Source: Adiantum capillus-veneris (Eukaryota > Streptophyta > Polypodiopsida > Polypodiales > Pteridaceae). Taken from it: DNA of 64,000 nt. Position numbers and translations under genes: made by a program. Positions 21,931-31,917 of the stretch are shown one piece after another. Every line of letters begins with the position of its first letter. The stretch's first letter is position 1. The stretch spans positions 152,891,057-152,955,056 of the forward strand of contig CM043952.1 of the NCBI GenBank assembly GCA_014529385.2, in the 5' to 3' direction. A model generated the notes under the pieces. It ran no database searches and was not told the origin of the DNA. It saw only the letters and a program-made list of their open reading frames with translations.

Positions 21931-22560
21931 ACATGGCAGTCTCTTTGATAGGAAGTGGAAATGTTGATAGTAGAGGCGAGTTGGTTCCTCCACTTACCTT
22001 TGGATGAGATCAAAAAATGTGGCAGCAGCCATATCTTTGGTAAGAGTACCTGCTGTCTTTCTGTCTCTTGCCCCCATAGCCATACCTTCTGTTTGGCAGC
22101 TTCAGTGCCTCGGCCACTATCTCTTTAGATATTACCACTTCTATCTTTTGCCCTTGTTGATCCATGATTTCGGCTGATGCATCTTGTTTGATTGTGGCTA
22201 GTAATTCATATGCCTTCTGGAAATCCACGCCGCATGGTTCCTGGTCGTAGAACTTTCTTAGGCCTAGGCTTTTGTTGGCTTCCTTGGTGTTTGGCTTTGC
22301 CGCTACATCATAAGTCTCCTTTGGTGGAATTTGTAATTCTACTTGGTGTCCTTCTTCGCTCTTGAATTTGTCAATGAAAACAATTGTGTTGTTTACTTCG
22401 AGCTATTCTTTAAACAAGTAGGTTGCCTTTGTTGTCTTCATTGATCTTGGATTTAATTGGTATGGTGGCAACTCTTGCAACTTTTCTTTTTGGGACCCTT
22501 TTCTTTTCCTTCTCGGCCTCTTGCATTGCTCTTGTTAAGTGAATACAGTGTCAAAGTTAG
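21931..22560 (-). pseudogene. Minus-strand ORF relic, possibly part of ORF-X
   Basis: Minus-strand coding pieces between the two inverted 3' regions. Readable parts: a basic start (EAEKEKKRVPKRKVARVA), FIDKFKSEEGHQVELQIPPK, VDFQKAYELLATIKQDASAE, and VVISKEIVAEALKLPNRR, then a frameshift and MAAATFFDLIQR with LYYQHFHFLSKR. The pattern of a short domain ending in EALKLP is reminiscent of retrotransposon ORF1-type proteins of plants (inference). Same strand as copy B and possibly continuous with the 6.49-9.11 kb block before copy A arrived; this is not proven. Confidence 0.45.
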
Positions 22561-22711
22561 AAAATTTTGTGAATTCTTCTCTGAAATGCCCTGACTCTGA
22601 ATTGATGACAAATGATGTCCATTTTACTTCAAATCAATTTGGAGCATGCATAGATGCATAAAAACATGTAGAGATCAAAATCACACATTTCAAGCAAAAA
22701 TTGCAACAAAA

Positions 22712-23300
22712 GTAAATAATCACGATTATTTACAGCTAGGGATTTTTTCCAACTTTTTGCATTTTTGACATGATAGGCTTAAAACATATGGCATTTAGGT
22801 GCTCTGAGTGAATTGTGGGCTCATTTGAGTGCACTGGGTGTAAATGGTACCAAACTTAGGTTTTCATACTCTAAAACAGTAGATATAAAGAGATTTTGAG
22901 TTTTTGAGATCCAAACTTGATTAGTGGACTTGGGACATCATGTTCTTTGGTCCCATAAGGTCAAAGTTGCAAATTGCACCCATTTTGGCAAAAAGTAAAT
23001 AATCGTGCTTATTAACTTTTTCATCAAATTGTACATCTTTTGTTGCAACTTGATTCTCGGCATGATGTAGAGTCTGTGTGTGAAATATGAAGTGATTTGG
23101 ATCAAAAAATGTGACAGACAACTCAAAAAATTGGATTGAAAAGACTTCGGTGTGTTTTTTGACAATTTCAGAGTTTTTCTTGATCATTTTGGCTCATACT
23201 TGACATGTGGCATGTAATAGATGTGTACAAGTGATAGATGAAGTGAAGAAATCAATTTCAAGCCAAACAAGTACAAAAGTAAATAATCAAGATTATTTAC
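22712..23300. repeat. Three phased near-palindromes in copy B 3' region
   Basis: Copies start at 22,712, 22,995 and 23,279: spacings 283 and 284 bp. The arms are GTAAATAATC and GATTATTTAC with one or two mismatches. The regularity matches copy A's LTR and 3' region. Confidence 0.88.
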
Positions 23301-24674
23301 AACAGTCACTTTTTTGCAAGAATTGACAATTTGATGACCTAAACATATTTAATACATCTAAAACAAGTCCTATAATGAATTTGGTAAAGTTTGGTCGTAT
23401 CGGCATCACTTCGTGCTCTTATCAACTCTAAAATCACCGATTTTTGTGACTAGACGGCATATAGAGTTGGTTACTCACTTTTGCAACTATGGACTTGTCC
23501 GCTACATAGTCCTGATGCTACCCATCCAGTTTTGGCCCATTTGCATTCAGTTTGACTTCATATGTCAAATTTGATTCTTTATAGCCTTCAAGATGTTTTC
23601 TGTTGTTTGAGAGCTTGCCTTGACTGTTTCCATGAAACCATCTAGGTACATTGTGTATAGACCTAGTCTATAAGCTACCTGTGGAGTCAGAATCCAATTC
23701 TGGCATATGGCAGAAGCCTAAATTATTTACTTGGGACCCCCCTCAACCCTTGCCAAATGGTCATCTGGTGATATTGAAATGTTCTATTATATAGGGGCAT
23801 GCTATTGTTCAAGTCTCGTCCAATTTGATTGAGCTGGCAGGCCGTTATGGTCAATTTTGTATCGTAGGACTTTGTGCACTGTTGGGTTTCTATGGTTTTT
23901 TCCTGAGCCTAGACTTGCTACCCAGCCATATAGAACTGTTCATTGATAAGTTTAGAAATTACCCCTCATGTCTCGTGTGAGACGGTGTTGTAAATGAACG
24001 ACTATAAACTCCGGAAATTGCACGCGAAGAAGGCAAAAAGCTCTCTCCTCCAAGAGTGACTAGTGGAAATGAGGTGATTTTGGGCTACCTTGGATATCTA
24101 AACTCGGACTTCCCAAACTAATTTTCTGCAAATTCCCTTTTAGTTCTACTAGGCCATGAAATCTATGTTGAACTCAAAAATTTCTTCAATCGGATTTCGT
24201 TAGCTCATTCTGCAAGAATTTGCGAAAGTAGGCCTTGGCGACCTAATTTAGGCTTCCCACTTCCATCTATCGATTGGATTAAAAAAATTTGTGCTTGTCC
24301 CCTTGTTCTTTTGATCATCAGTGTATCTTCGGTTTCTCCATCTGAGCTCATTTGCTATTTATTATTAATTTTTAACTTGTCTATTAAAAAATCAAAGAAC
24401 ATAATAAAATGCGCTAAAAAAGCAAAGTGAAAATCAATAATTAAAAAAATCCATTGAGAAACAATGCTTTATTGTTTTTTGGTGGATTTATCTATTTTTA
24501 AGTCCCAATATCAAGAAAAAATGATAAAAATCATAAAAAAGACGATTTTTGATGATTTTCTGATAGTATATACACTATTTACACTCATCAGGGAGATGTT
24601 ATCAGTTAGATTTCCCTTTTGAAGATTTTCTAAGAAAACTATTAGGCAATTTTGAAAAAATCACACGTTAACAT
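22915..24674 (-). repeat. 3' non-coding region of copy B, inverted match to 20,190-21,930
   Basis: Preceded on the minus strand by a purine-rich tract (GAAGAAGGAGAAAAAAG). Collinear with copy A's equivalent but on the opposite strand, so the pair forms an inverted repeat with arms of about 1.75 kb around a spacer of about 1 kb. The arms differ by many substitutions and small indels. Starts TGGATGTTAACG. Confidence 0.75.
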
Positions 24675-24709
24675 CCACTTTTTTCTCCTTCTTCAAACAT
24701 TGCCCTTAA

Positions 24710-25319
24710 TTACTTAGTTCCCTTCCACCCCTCCGAGATGGCATACTGGGGGACGACTTGTGCACAGGTTGAACAATTGTGTCTATGCATATCCTTGATT
24801 GGCTCTATCATGCTTTGAAGATCAATGCAATTCAAACCATTATGTTGTGCAAGAGTTGGGTCTTGAGTAATTAGCTCAAGGGTTTCTGTGGTCGAGGTTT
24901 TCTTTGGTTGTTTCCCAAAGAGTAAATCTTGTAGCTTGTGTGTTCTTTGCTTTATTGTACGGTCAAGATACTCTGGCACAGTGATTTCCTGAGCTGTCAT
25001 GATGGTTGTTGAGCTTTAACTCAAGCTTTAACTCGCCATTTGTATCCTGGTTTTTCTTCAATGAAATGTTGTGGTTGAGTGTTTTGAGACTTAACTCTCT
25101 ACTGCTTCATCGGTTTTTTTACATTTTGTGGAGAAGATAATGCTTCTTTTTCCTCCAAATCCATCTTGCTTTAGGTTCCTTGCTCGTAGATGCTCTTCTT
25201 TGTGTTTTGGACCTTGGAACCGTCTTTGGTACATTAGATGATGTTTTGGGCACCCAAATTTGAAACGGCTTGTCCTTAAATTGTGTATTTGGTACCCAGA
25301 TCTGCCTCACTCCTTGCAT
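24710..25319 (-). pseudogene. Copy B C-terminal tail with IWVPK repeats
   Basis: Two open segments. 25,119-25,319 has QIWVPNTQFKDKPFQIWVPK and ARWIWRKKKHYLL; 24,710-25,000 has IKQRTHKLQDLLFGKQPKK, ELITQDPTLAQHNGLNC, HRHNCSTCAQVVPQYAISEG and ends GWKGTK then stop. The CX2C pair (NCSTC) is intact here and lost in copy A. The conservation of this distal part in two diverged copies suggests it was coding when each inserted. No known domain. Confidence 0.65.
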
Positions 25320-25382
25320 GCTACTTGTAGCATTTGCTTGTCTATAGGATGGAGAAGATTGATTGCTTCATGGTTTGTTCTG

Positions 25383-25814
25383 CTAGTAATCTCTTTTCCA
25401 TTCTTCTTTGCTTGGTGCAATTGGAACAATGAGTTGTCCGCCTTTTGGTGATAGCTTGATTTGATTGGTATCCCAATCTGGTACTGCCTTGTACGTCCGC
25501 ATCCATGAGATTCCAAGAATCATTGTTTCATTCATGTGTTCATCTGGTAAGCATACAAATTTATGAGGGCATGAACATCCATGTACAATCATGTTTAAGT
25601 TGACTACTCCCAATGCCGGTGTTGAGTTCTTGTTGCATCCTTTAATAGCCGATATTCCTGATGTCAAAGACTGATTCGTTGCTTTTTTGTACGTGGAATA
25701 ACTGGATACATTTACTTGAGCTCCTGTATCAACCAATGCATTTGTGCTATGATTGTTCAGTTGTACTTTGATGCGAAGGTCCATTCCATCTGGCCATTCA
25801 TCATCCGTTGACAC
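25383..25814 (-). CDS. Copy B second retropepsin-like domain (PR2), after integrase
   Basis: 143 open codons: DLRIKVQLNNHSTNALVDTG with DTGA, then AIKGCNKNSTPALGVVNLN, MILGISWMRTYKAVPDW and KLSPKGGQLIVPIAP. Residue for residue close to copy A. It lies downstream of the integrase C-terminal region, after an in-frame TGA equivalent to copy A's, with a 1-base deletion near 25,830 that breaks the join in this copy. The intact DTGA and ILG-W motifs in both copies argue for selection on this domain before insertion. Confidence 0.8.
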   Translation of the reverse strand: MSTDDEWPDGMDLRIKVQLNNHSTNALVDTGAQVNVSSYSTYKKATNQSLTSGISAIKGCNKNSTPALGVVNLNMIVHGCSCPHKFVCLPDEHMNETMILGISWMRTYKAVPDWDTNQIKLSPKGGQLIVPIAPSKEEWKRDY

Positions 25815-25912
25815 TGCATCCTTCTGTAATTCCCACAGTCATTCATCAGTTCCAGAGTGTTGATGAAAATAGGTATTGGCTCATTTTTGAGAGCAGCTTT
25901 CCTTTTGAGTAC

Positions 25913-26323
25913 TCAAAGCCGAGCTTCCTCTTGGGCTTTATCAATGACATGCTGTCGTTTTATCTTTCTTTGCTTTGTTGCATGCATCTTTTCTAGCATT
26001 TCATTGGTTAGTGGAAAATTGTACTTCTTTAAACGGCATCCACTAATCCAATTAGCCATTGGTTCACCATCTAGGGTGGAAAACTTAATTGCTCCATTTG
26101 GAGATACGTCTTCAATGATAAACGGTCTATTTTCCTTTTTCCTAAACTTGGGAATGTGTTGCTTAAAGGAATAGATTAAAACTAAGTCCCCTTTTTTGAA
26201 GATTTTTGTAACTAGATGGGAATCAAAAAACTGTTTTTGTTTTTGCTTTTGTGCATAGATGTGAGGTACACTTGTTAGCCTTTGCTCATCAAGCTTTTCT
26301 AAATCTTCACGCCTCTTTAACAA
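25913..26323 (-). CDS. Copy B integrase C-terminal region
   Basis: 136 open codons: KIFKKGDLVLIYSFKQHIPK, RPFIIEDVSPNGAIK, LDGEPMANWISGCRLKKY and a basic helical end (MHATKQRKIKRQHVIDKAQE) stopping at RL-TGA. Beta-barrel-like segment typical of the Ty3 integrase C-terminus, thought to contact DNA. Separated from the core ORF by a small deletion near 26,330. Confidence 0.75.
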   Translation of the reverse strand: MLKRREDLEKLDEQRLTSVPHIYAQKQKQKQFFDSHLVTKIFKKGDLVLIYSFKQHIPKFRKKENRPFIIEDVSPNGAIKFSTLDGEPMANWISGCRLKKYNFPLTNEMLEKMHATKQRKIKRQHVIDKAQEEARL

Positions 26324-26339
26324 TTCATGTCCATTCCAC

Positions 26340-27194
26340 TCAAGGCTTAGCTACCCTTAGTGTCGGCAATAGAAATTCTATCGACAGTATGGCATCAAGA
26401 CCATAAACAAGGTTAAAGGGTGTGGCATTTAAAGCTGTCTTGAGTGAAACTCTATAAGCCCATAGAGCGGCATGGAAACTCATTTCCCAATCAGTCCGTC
26501 CTAAACTAGCCACTTTAGTCAATACCAAGCTAAGAATTTTATTTGTATGCTCAGCTTGTCCATTTGCTTGTGGGTGATAGGGAGCCGATTTGTTATGGAT
26601 GACCGTAAATTCTTTAAGAAGATACTCAATTACCTCATTGAGGAAATGAGTTCTCCTATCATTGATAATTTCTATTGGTAGTCCATATCTTGTGAACACG
26701 TACTCACACAAGAATGCGGTTGTGATTTTTCCATCATTCTTTTGGGTTTCTTTAGCCTCTATCCACTTGGTCAAATAGTGCGTAGCTACAATGATATATT
26801 GAGCTTGGGTTCTATAAGTAGGTTGTTGTATTGACCCAACAAAGTCTATATCCCATTTTGTGAAAGCTCTAGCTCCCATCATTGGTCTTAAGAGCATGCT
26901 ATCTACACGGGGTGACATTTTTGCTCGTTGACATGCATCACATCTTTGAACATGTTCTTTAGCATCTGCAAAAAGTTTTGGCCACCATATGCCTGCCATT
27001 AATATTTCTCTTGCGGTGGTTTCACTAAAAAAGGGACCTCCAGCTAATCCAGCATGTGCTTGTTCTATAACAGGAATATATCCATCTTCATTTGCACAAA
27101 GATGCAGATGTTGATCCTTTCCTCTTCGATACAATTGGTTAAGAGAATAGTCTCTTGCTTCAGTTTCAATTTCTCTTTGGCAGCGTTTACTCAT
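26340..27194 (-). CDS. Copy B integrase zinc-binding and core domains
   Basis: 284 open codons, the best-preserved integrase here. A zinc-binding region EQAHAGLAGGPFF with CDACQ (second His position is Pro), then the core with all three acidic residues: WDIDFVGS, NDRRTHFLNE and YHPQANGQAE. ALWAYRVSLKTALNATPFNL and LVYGLDAILS follow, the usual Ty3 integrase end of core. It would join element DNA to the chromosome. Confidence 0.85.
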   Translation of the reverse strand: MSKRCQREIETEARDYSLNQLYRRGKDQHLHLCANEDGYIPVIEQAHAGLAGGPFFSETTAREILMAGIWWPKLFADAKEHVQRCDACQRAKMSPRVDSMLLRPMMGARAFTKWDIDFVGSIQQPTYRTQAQYIIVATHYLTKWIEAKETQKNDGKITTAFLCEYVFTRYGLPIEIINDRRTHFLNEVIEYLLKEFTVIHNKSAPYHPQANGQAEHTNKILSLVLTKVASLGRTDWEMSFHAALWAYRVSLKTALNATPFNLVYGLDAILSIEFLLPTLRVAKP

Positions 27195-27549
27195 GTTCTC
27201 AGGAAATGTTTGGCTTGATAAGTAAGCAACTAGATAGTTACTTCACTTAGGAACAAGTGATATTTGGAACAATGTCACATGAGGTATGGGTGCTTGTTTT
27301 TGGCATTGAGTACATCTTTTTACAAATGAGTGAACATCACTCCTCATGGTTGGCCAAAATACTCCAAGTCTCAATATCCGTTTGCATAGTTTGGTCTTTC
27401 GCAAACTAAAGTCCCACTATGGTAATATGTGCTTGACCTAGGTATTGGGTTTTCTCCTCAAGATTAATACACAAAAGAAATATTCCATCTCAATTTCTTT
27501 TGTACAGCCTCCCAGCTAGTAATTGATACATAGCCGATTGCTCAATTAA

Positions 27550-28631
27550 TCAAATTGTAATAAGAAGTGGTATTTGCAAATCCACTTGAGCTATGGTCAT
27601 CAATGATATCATATTTTCCGACCATCGGGGTAGCATTTTCATGAAGAACATATATGCATTAAATAGATCATCTTCTAATCCTTTTGGTGGTTTGCCAAAA
27701 ATAATCCTTGATAAATGATTTGCTCTTTGGTGAGTGGTACCTTTTTTCAACAAGGCTTGTTGCATGGCTTGTTGACCAAGTACAATAAGGCTTGGTGGTC
27801 CACAAAGAACACAAATTTGTTAGCTAATAGGTAATCTCTATACTTTTTTATGGCATAGATCATTCCTAATCCTTCCCTTTTGGTGGTTTTATAGTTTTTC
27901 TCTGCCATATTCAATTGTCTACTAGCATAAGAAATAGGAAAATTACTTTTTTTGTCTCCTAGTTGAGCTAGTATACACCCAATGGCAAAATTGAAAGCAT
28001 CTACATGTATGTGGAATATCTTATTCCAATCTGGTGCTTTCAATATTGGGGCTGAAGTGAGAGCTTGCTTAAGCTTCATGAAGGATTCCTCACACTCATC
28101 AGTCCATTCAAAGAGTGTTATCAAGTTGTACATGGATGTTGCAATTATAGCATACATGGATGTTGCAATTATCAAGTTGTACATGGATGTTGCAATTATA
28201 GCGTACATGTAAATAGATCGTCTATGATATCCACAATGTTCCATAAAATCTTGAACCCCTTTAACTGTTGTTGGTCTAGGAAATTCAACAATAACATGAA
28301 TTCTATCCATATCAGTAGCTATGCCATTTTTAGACACTATATGTCCAAGAACTTTTTCTTGTTTGCCCATAAATGTGCATTTTTTAGGATTTAAGAAAAT
28401 CCTATAAAGTCTACATTTTTCGAAGACCTTTTTGAGGTGTTCAAAATTATCATCCCGGATTGATGAATGTACACATAGATCATCCATATATACTTCCAAG
28501 AAATTCCGAAGGTATTCCTTAAAAGCATGTCTCGTCAATCTTTGAAAGGTGGCAAGAGCATTAGTTAACCCAAAAGGCAAAAATACCCCATTCAGTTGCA
28601 AAGGTAGTTTTATGCTGATCTTTGGGGTCAA
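27550..28631 (-). CDS. Copy B RT catalytic region and RNase H
   Basis: 294 open codons (27,747-28,631) plus a shifted end (27,550-27,765). RT palm: LPFGLTNALATFQRL, then EVYMDDLCVHSSIRDDNFEH with an intact YMDD box, and NPKKCTFMGKQEKVLGH. RNase H: KIFHIHVDAFNFAIG (Asp), TTKREGLGMIYAIKK (the Glu position is shifted to REG; copy A has ERK), FFVDHQALLYLVNKPC (Asp), HQRANHLSRI (last Asp is Asn). So RNase H is likely inactive. A 17-residue in-frame duplication lies between RT and RNase H. Confidence 0.8.
28120..28209. repeat. 51-bp tandem duplication inside RT-RNase H connection
   Basis: The unit beginning ATCAAGTTGTACATGG at 28,120 recurs at 28,171, with an inner partial repeat of CATGGATGTTGCAATTA (28,131, 28,155, 28,182). 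It adds 17 residues (IATSMYA and MYNLI repeated) without shifting the frame. Copy A has a single unit here. Confidence 0.9.
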
Positions 28632-29157
28632 CCAGAAGTTTATTATATCTCAAAAATTCATTTAATAAGCTGTAAGCTTCTTTTCCTGCAACTCGTTCTA
28701 AAACATGCTCAGTGATTGGAAGAGGAAAGTTGTCTCTAATGGTAGCTGCATTCACTTTCTTGAGATTGACACATACTCTTAATTTTCCATTTTTCTTGGG
28801 TACTACCACAATTGGAGACACCCAATCTATGTGTTCAATTTCATAAATGAATTCGGCTTTCTTTAGCTTTTCTATCTCTTCTTTGATCTTTCTGACAAAT
28901 GTTTCATTATAACTATATGGCCTCTGTCTTCTTGGTTTTGCATCATCTATCATAGGTATAGTATGTTGACAGATTTCTAGATGAACACCCTTGAGATCCT
29001 TATAAAACCAAGCAAAGATATCTCGGTATTATTTTACTAAGCTTAACAAAATCTCTTCTTCTTCTTTCGTCGGGTCGTTTGCAATAATGTAGGTAGGTCT
29101 AGGCTCTTCTCCTGGTTCAGCTTTTGCGTTTTCAAGTCCTTTGTAGGATTCTTAAAA
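28561..29157 (-). pseudogene. Copy B reverse transcriptase N-terminal part
   Basis: 130 open codons from 28,953: RPYSYNETFVRKIKEEIEKL, WVSPIVVVPKKNGKLRVCVN, NFPLPITEHVLERVAGKEAY; upstream in broken frame YRDIFAWFYKDLKGVHLE and AEPGEEPRPTY. This matches copy A from 15,946. The frame shifts at about 28,570, so it overlaps out of frame with the YMDD segment. The upstream edge (29,157) is where similarity to copy A stops and the MULE-like fragment begins. Confidence 0.8.
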
Positions 29158-29159
29158 AG

Positions 29160-29237
29160 ATTCTCTCTTCCTCCTTGCCCACTCTTTTTAAGAATCTTTT
29201 CAAGTCTGGACATGTGCTTGATGGCTGGTTGTAAATA
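29160..29237 (-). pseudogene. C-terminal fragment of the MULE-like transposase (SWIM-like)
   Basis: Lies outside the left LTR of the nested element. In the frame continuing from the transposase segment ending at 39,267, with the nested element and one target copy set aside, it encodes a stretch with STCPDLKRFLKRVGKEEER. The TCPD pattern resembles the CxCPDF start of a SWIM zinc finger, with the first Cys as Ser. MULE transposases often carry SWIM fingers at this place. Short, so moderate confidence. Confidence 0.5.
29233..29237. other. Left target-site duplication AAATA
   Basis: Five bases before the left LTR start (TGTTGTGGG). The same AAATA is found at 39,262-39,266 directly after the right LTR end (TTAACA). 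It fixes the insertion limits of the nested element. Confidence 0.9.
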
Positions 29238-30158
29238 TGTTGTGGGTCTCATCATTGCAATAGTTCCAATGACCAACAAAATTATCAACCAGGAGGGATG
29301 TGCTACCCGGCTAGGACATGGAAACACTCACACAGTTAGTGAGCTAATCGTGGCAACACAAATGGTTAACTCTACGAGGTGAGCTTCTTGGCCTATGGAG
29401 GAGCTAAGCTGCAATGAAGGGCAATCTCCATATCCACTTCTCTTCACCTCTAATCAACCCAATCACACACACTACGATTGCAAGACACACACAACACCAA
29501 TCCTATCATGCAACACACTAATCGCAAGCACACACTCATAGATCTGTCAAGCACCACACTCCAATCAAACCTACATGCACATACAACCAAAAGAGGAAAA
29601 TCACACAAGATTGAACAGGGATTAACCACTAATTAGTGTACATCTAGTTAATCTAAGCATCATAGGCAATTGTAAGAAGTAAGACAGAGGCATAGTGAGA
29701 GAGAATGAATCATTGATTAGTGTTAATCAAGTCTCATGAGCAAGGAAAATCTCAAGGACTCCATAGCCACACACCTCAAGAGCTCTCACCAAAGAGTGCT
29801 CTCAACAAATGACTTGAGAACCCTAATTTATTTTACACACTACCTTATATACCTAGGGTAAAAATATGCAATGTCCGGGTGCCCAAGGCCTTTAGGGCTC
29901 ACCACTTACCGAATCTGCAACCTAGGCACAGTAAGTGACCTATTATTTACAACTTGAAACTCCCATTGAGCCCGTAACACATTAAAATATTAGAATGTCT
30001 TGAAATAATTTGAGAATTTACAATACGTGACCATTCTGGGAAAATGTGGAAAATGTGTAATTCCAATCTTTACTACTTCTTTACATTCATCCTTGATGTG
30101 CATTCGTACTTCTTCAGTCTTAAGCAGCTTCTGTTAATTGACGGTGACTCAGTTAACA
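29238..30158 (-). mobile_element. 3' LTR of the nested element
   Basis: 921 bp from TGTTGTGGGTCTC to CAGTTAACA on the plus strand, aligning to 38,342-39,261 over its whole length with scattered substitutions. Read on the minus strand it starts TGTTAACTGAG and ends CCACAACA. A TATATAA box lies at 29,845-29,851. Confidence 0.93.
29845..29851 (-). promoter_or_regulatory. TATA box in LTR of nested element
   Basis: Minus strand CCTAGGTATATAAGG. In the right LTR, which would drive transcription, the same place reads CTAGATATACAAGG (about 38,949-38,956), a weakened box. Confidence 0.55.
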
Positions 30159-30170
30159 TTTCCCCCTTCC
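30159..30170 (-). other. Polypurine tract of nested element
   Basis: Minus strand GGAAGGGGGAAA directly abuts the 3' LTR start TGTTAACTG. Confidence 0.8.
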
Positions 30171-31007
30171 TATTTTACTACTCGTCCTCGGGCACGGTTG
30201 AAAAATGTCCGTGGAGGCTGTGGAAGGTTTTTGATTGGTGGTTGATGGGCTGATTGTCTTCACTGGTTGTTGAATTTGTTGATGAGGTTCACTTTGCTGC
30301 AGCATCTTCATTGGTCCGAATATGTCTGATGTGAGAGATGATGTTGCATTTGTCCGTTGTAATAGCATAATGATGACGCTTCTGTTTATTTATGAAAAGT
30401 ATGTACAAGAGAAGTAGAGTGATGAGGTTCTAAATTAGGGTCTATAACCTGGATGACCAAAGGTAAAAAATCCAGTGGGAAAAAAGTGCCTTTGGGATAC
30501 ACGCATTATTAGAGTACTTATTAGCATGGAAAATATTAATAAAATACTCAAGGGATTATTTTCTGATAGATATGTAATTAAAAAGGCAGCAAATATAAGA
30601 GGGTAGCATGATGGAACATTGGTTTGCTTATTGTAGTCCACTCAAGGTGCATAGGTGGAAGCAAAAAAGAGTGTCTAATGCATATGTCCAATGATGGGGC
30701 ATCCCATTTATGCATACATGAAAATGCATGGAAAACAATATGCTGTGCAAGAAAGATTTTGAGGGGATCTTCAGATAGATGGTGTAGCTATAAAAGCATA
30801 TGACATGGCTTTGCAAGCTAGCACCCCTTTAATAATGGTGGTCGTTGACGAAGATATGTGCTCTCATCTTACTGTGCATTGTGTGTGAGTGTTGGACTCT
30901 ACGGCACTCCACCAATTGTAAGTTAATAGACTTGACTCTTATGCTCATCTCATCCAGCATGAGCAACACAACTTAAATATGCTCAACTCTTCCACCTTGA
31001 GCGTAAC

Positions 31008-31202
31008 CTAATAACTACGACTCTTAGCACAGAATGTTGATATATCTGTATGTTGATGTTGATACCTTGTGGGCCTTCTTTCTTGGGAGGGACTTGATGT
31101 TACTTCATATGCCCTTACCTGTGGTTTTGGCACCCATATCTGTATGTTACCTCCATAGTACTCATGTTCCTTTAAGCTCCATTGCGATGCTATCCATCCC
31201 AT
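31008..31202 (-). pseudogene. IWVPK-motif tail of nested element
   Basis: 64 open codons containing GGNIQIWVPKPQVRA. The IWVPK string matches the tail motif that follows PR2 in copies A and B. Lies downstream of the protease-like remnant, the same relative order as in the autonomous copies. The rest of the segment is not recognisable. Confidence 0.5.
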
Positions 31203-31248
31203 GTGTTTGTCTTTTTGTGTTCATTTCCCGTCCTTAATCTAAACCAGA

Positions 31249-31476
31249 TCATTGACTTTGACTAACAAACACTTGCTTGACTTTCCTTTGCTTTCTTGAG
31301 TACTTTGGCTGAAATATCTTTGCTTTTGTGGGTGTCTCCTTAGAGGTCTCTGTTGGGTCAGCAATTGACTTGAAGTTTTGAAAGCCTGACTTGCTTGAAG
31401 AAACTAATCCATGAGGGGACTTTGACGTAGAGGCATACGATGTCACACCTTCTTTGCTAATGAGTGGGAGGTCCAC
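31249..31476 (-). pseudogene. Ser/Lys-rich segment of nested element
   Basis: 75 open codons, Ser, Thr and Lys rich (STSKSPHGLVSSSKSG; PTKAKIFQPKYSRKQRK). Lies between protease-like remnant and IWVPK tail. No domain recognised. Confidence 0.3.
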
Positions 31477-31599
31477 TTTAGCTTTACCTTTGTCTACAAG
31501 ATTTGTCTTTGATTCTTGTGACTTCTACAACTCTGAATCTAGCATTAATGGTACCTATAAATGTTGGCTACCTCTTGGAAAAGAGAGTATTAGCATTTT

Positions 31600-31906
31600 A
31601 TCTTTCTTTGTAGGCCTTTTGTTGGTCTAACCACTGATGTCCAAGAACGACATCTGTATGCATGTCCTTTGAAGGCTTTACTTGAGATTTCACCTACTCT
31701 TCATGATCTTGGATGCTAAGGGTAGCAACCATTTCTTGTTGTCTTGTATGCAAACTTAGCATTGTTTTGCTAGTATGTTTGCTTGGAGTAATCTCTAGAA
31801 TGTTCTGAATGGTGTCTGCAACCATATTGCACTTTGCTTCCTTATCCAGTAGAGCATTGCATCTGACACTTGCTCCTTTACTGCTAAGAACTACAACTAT
31901 TCTCAT
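31600..31906 (-). pseudogene. Retropepsin-like remnant of nested element
   Basis: Reads GASVRCNALLDKEAKCNMVA, where LLDKEA sits at the place of LLDSGA/LVDTGA, and after a stop TDVVLGHQWLDQQKAY, which matches the retropepsin ILG-x2-W pattern. The catalytic Asp is present but Ser/Thr-Gly is replaced, so it would be inactive. Spacing between the two motifs is similar to PR2 of copies A and B. It is the only enzyme-like sequence in this element. Confidence 0.6.
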
Positions 31907-31917
31907 TGTTGGTTCTA

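Noticed and set aside
9972-23300. CRISPR-like array from regularly spaced palindromes
   Set aside because: Spacing near 284 bp, plant context and repeated spacers rule it out.
20190-24674. A single large foldback element
   Set aside because: The arms are the collinear 3' ends of two full-size, diverged Ty3 copies.
29238-29345. ORF crossing the left LTR boundary (29,043-29,327)
   Set aside because: It is a chance fusion of copy B, transposase and LTR sequence across a junction.
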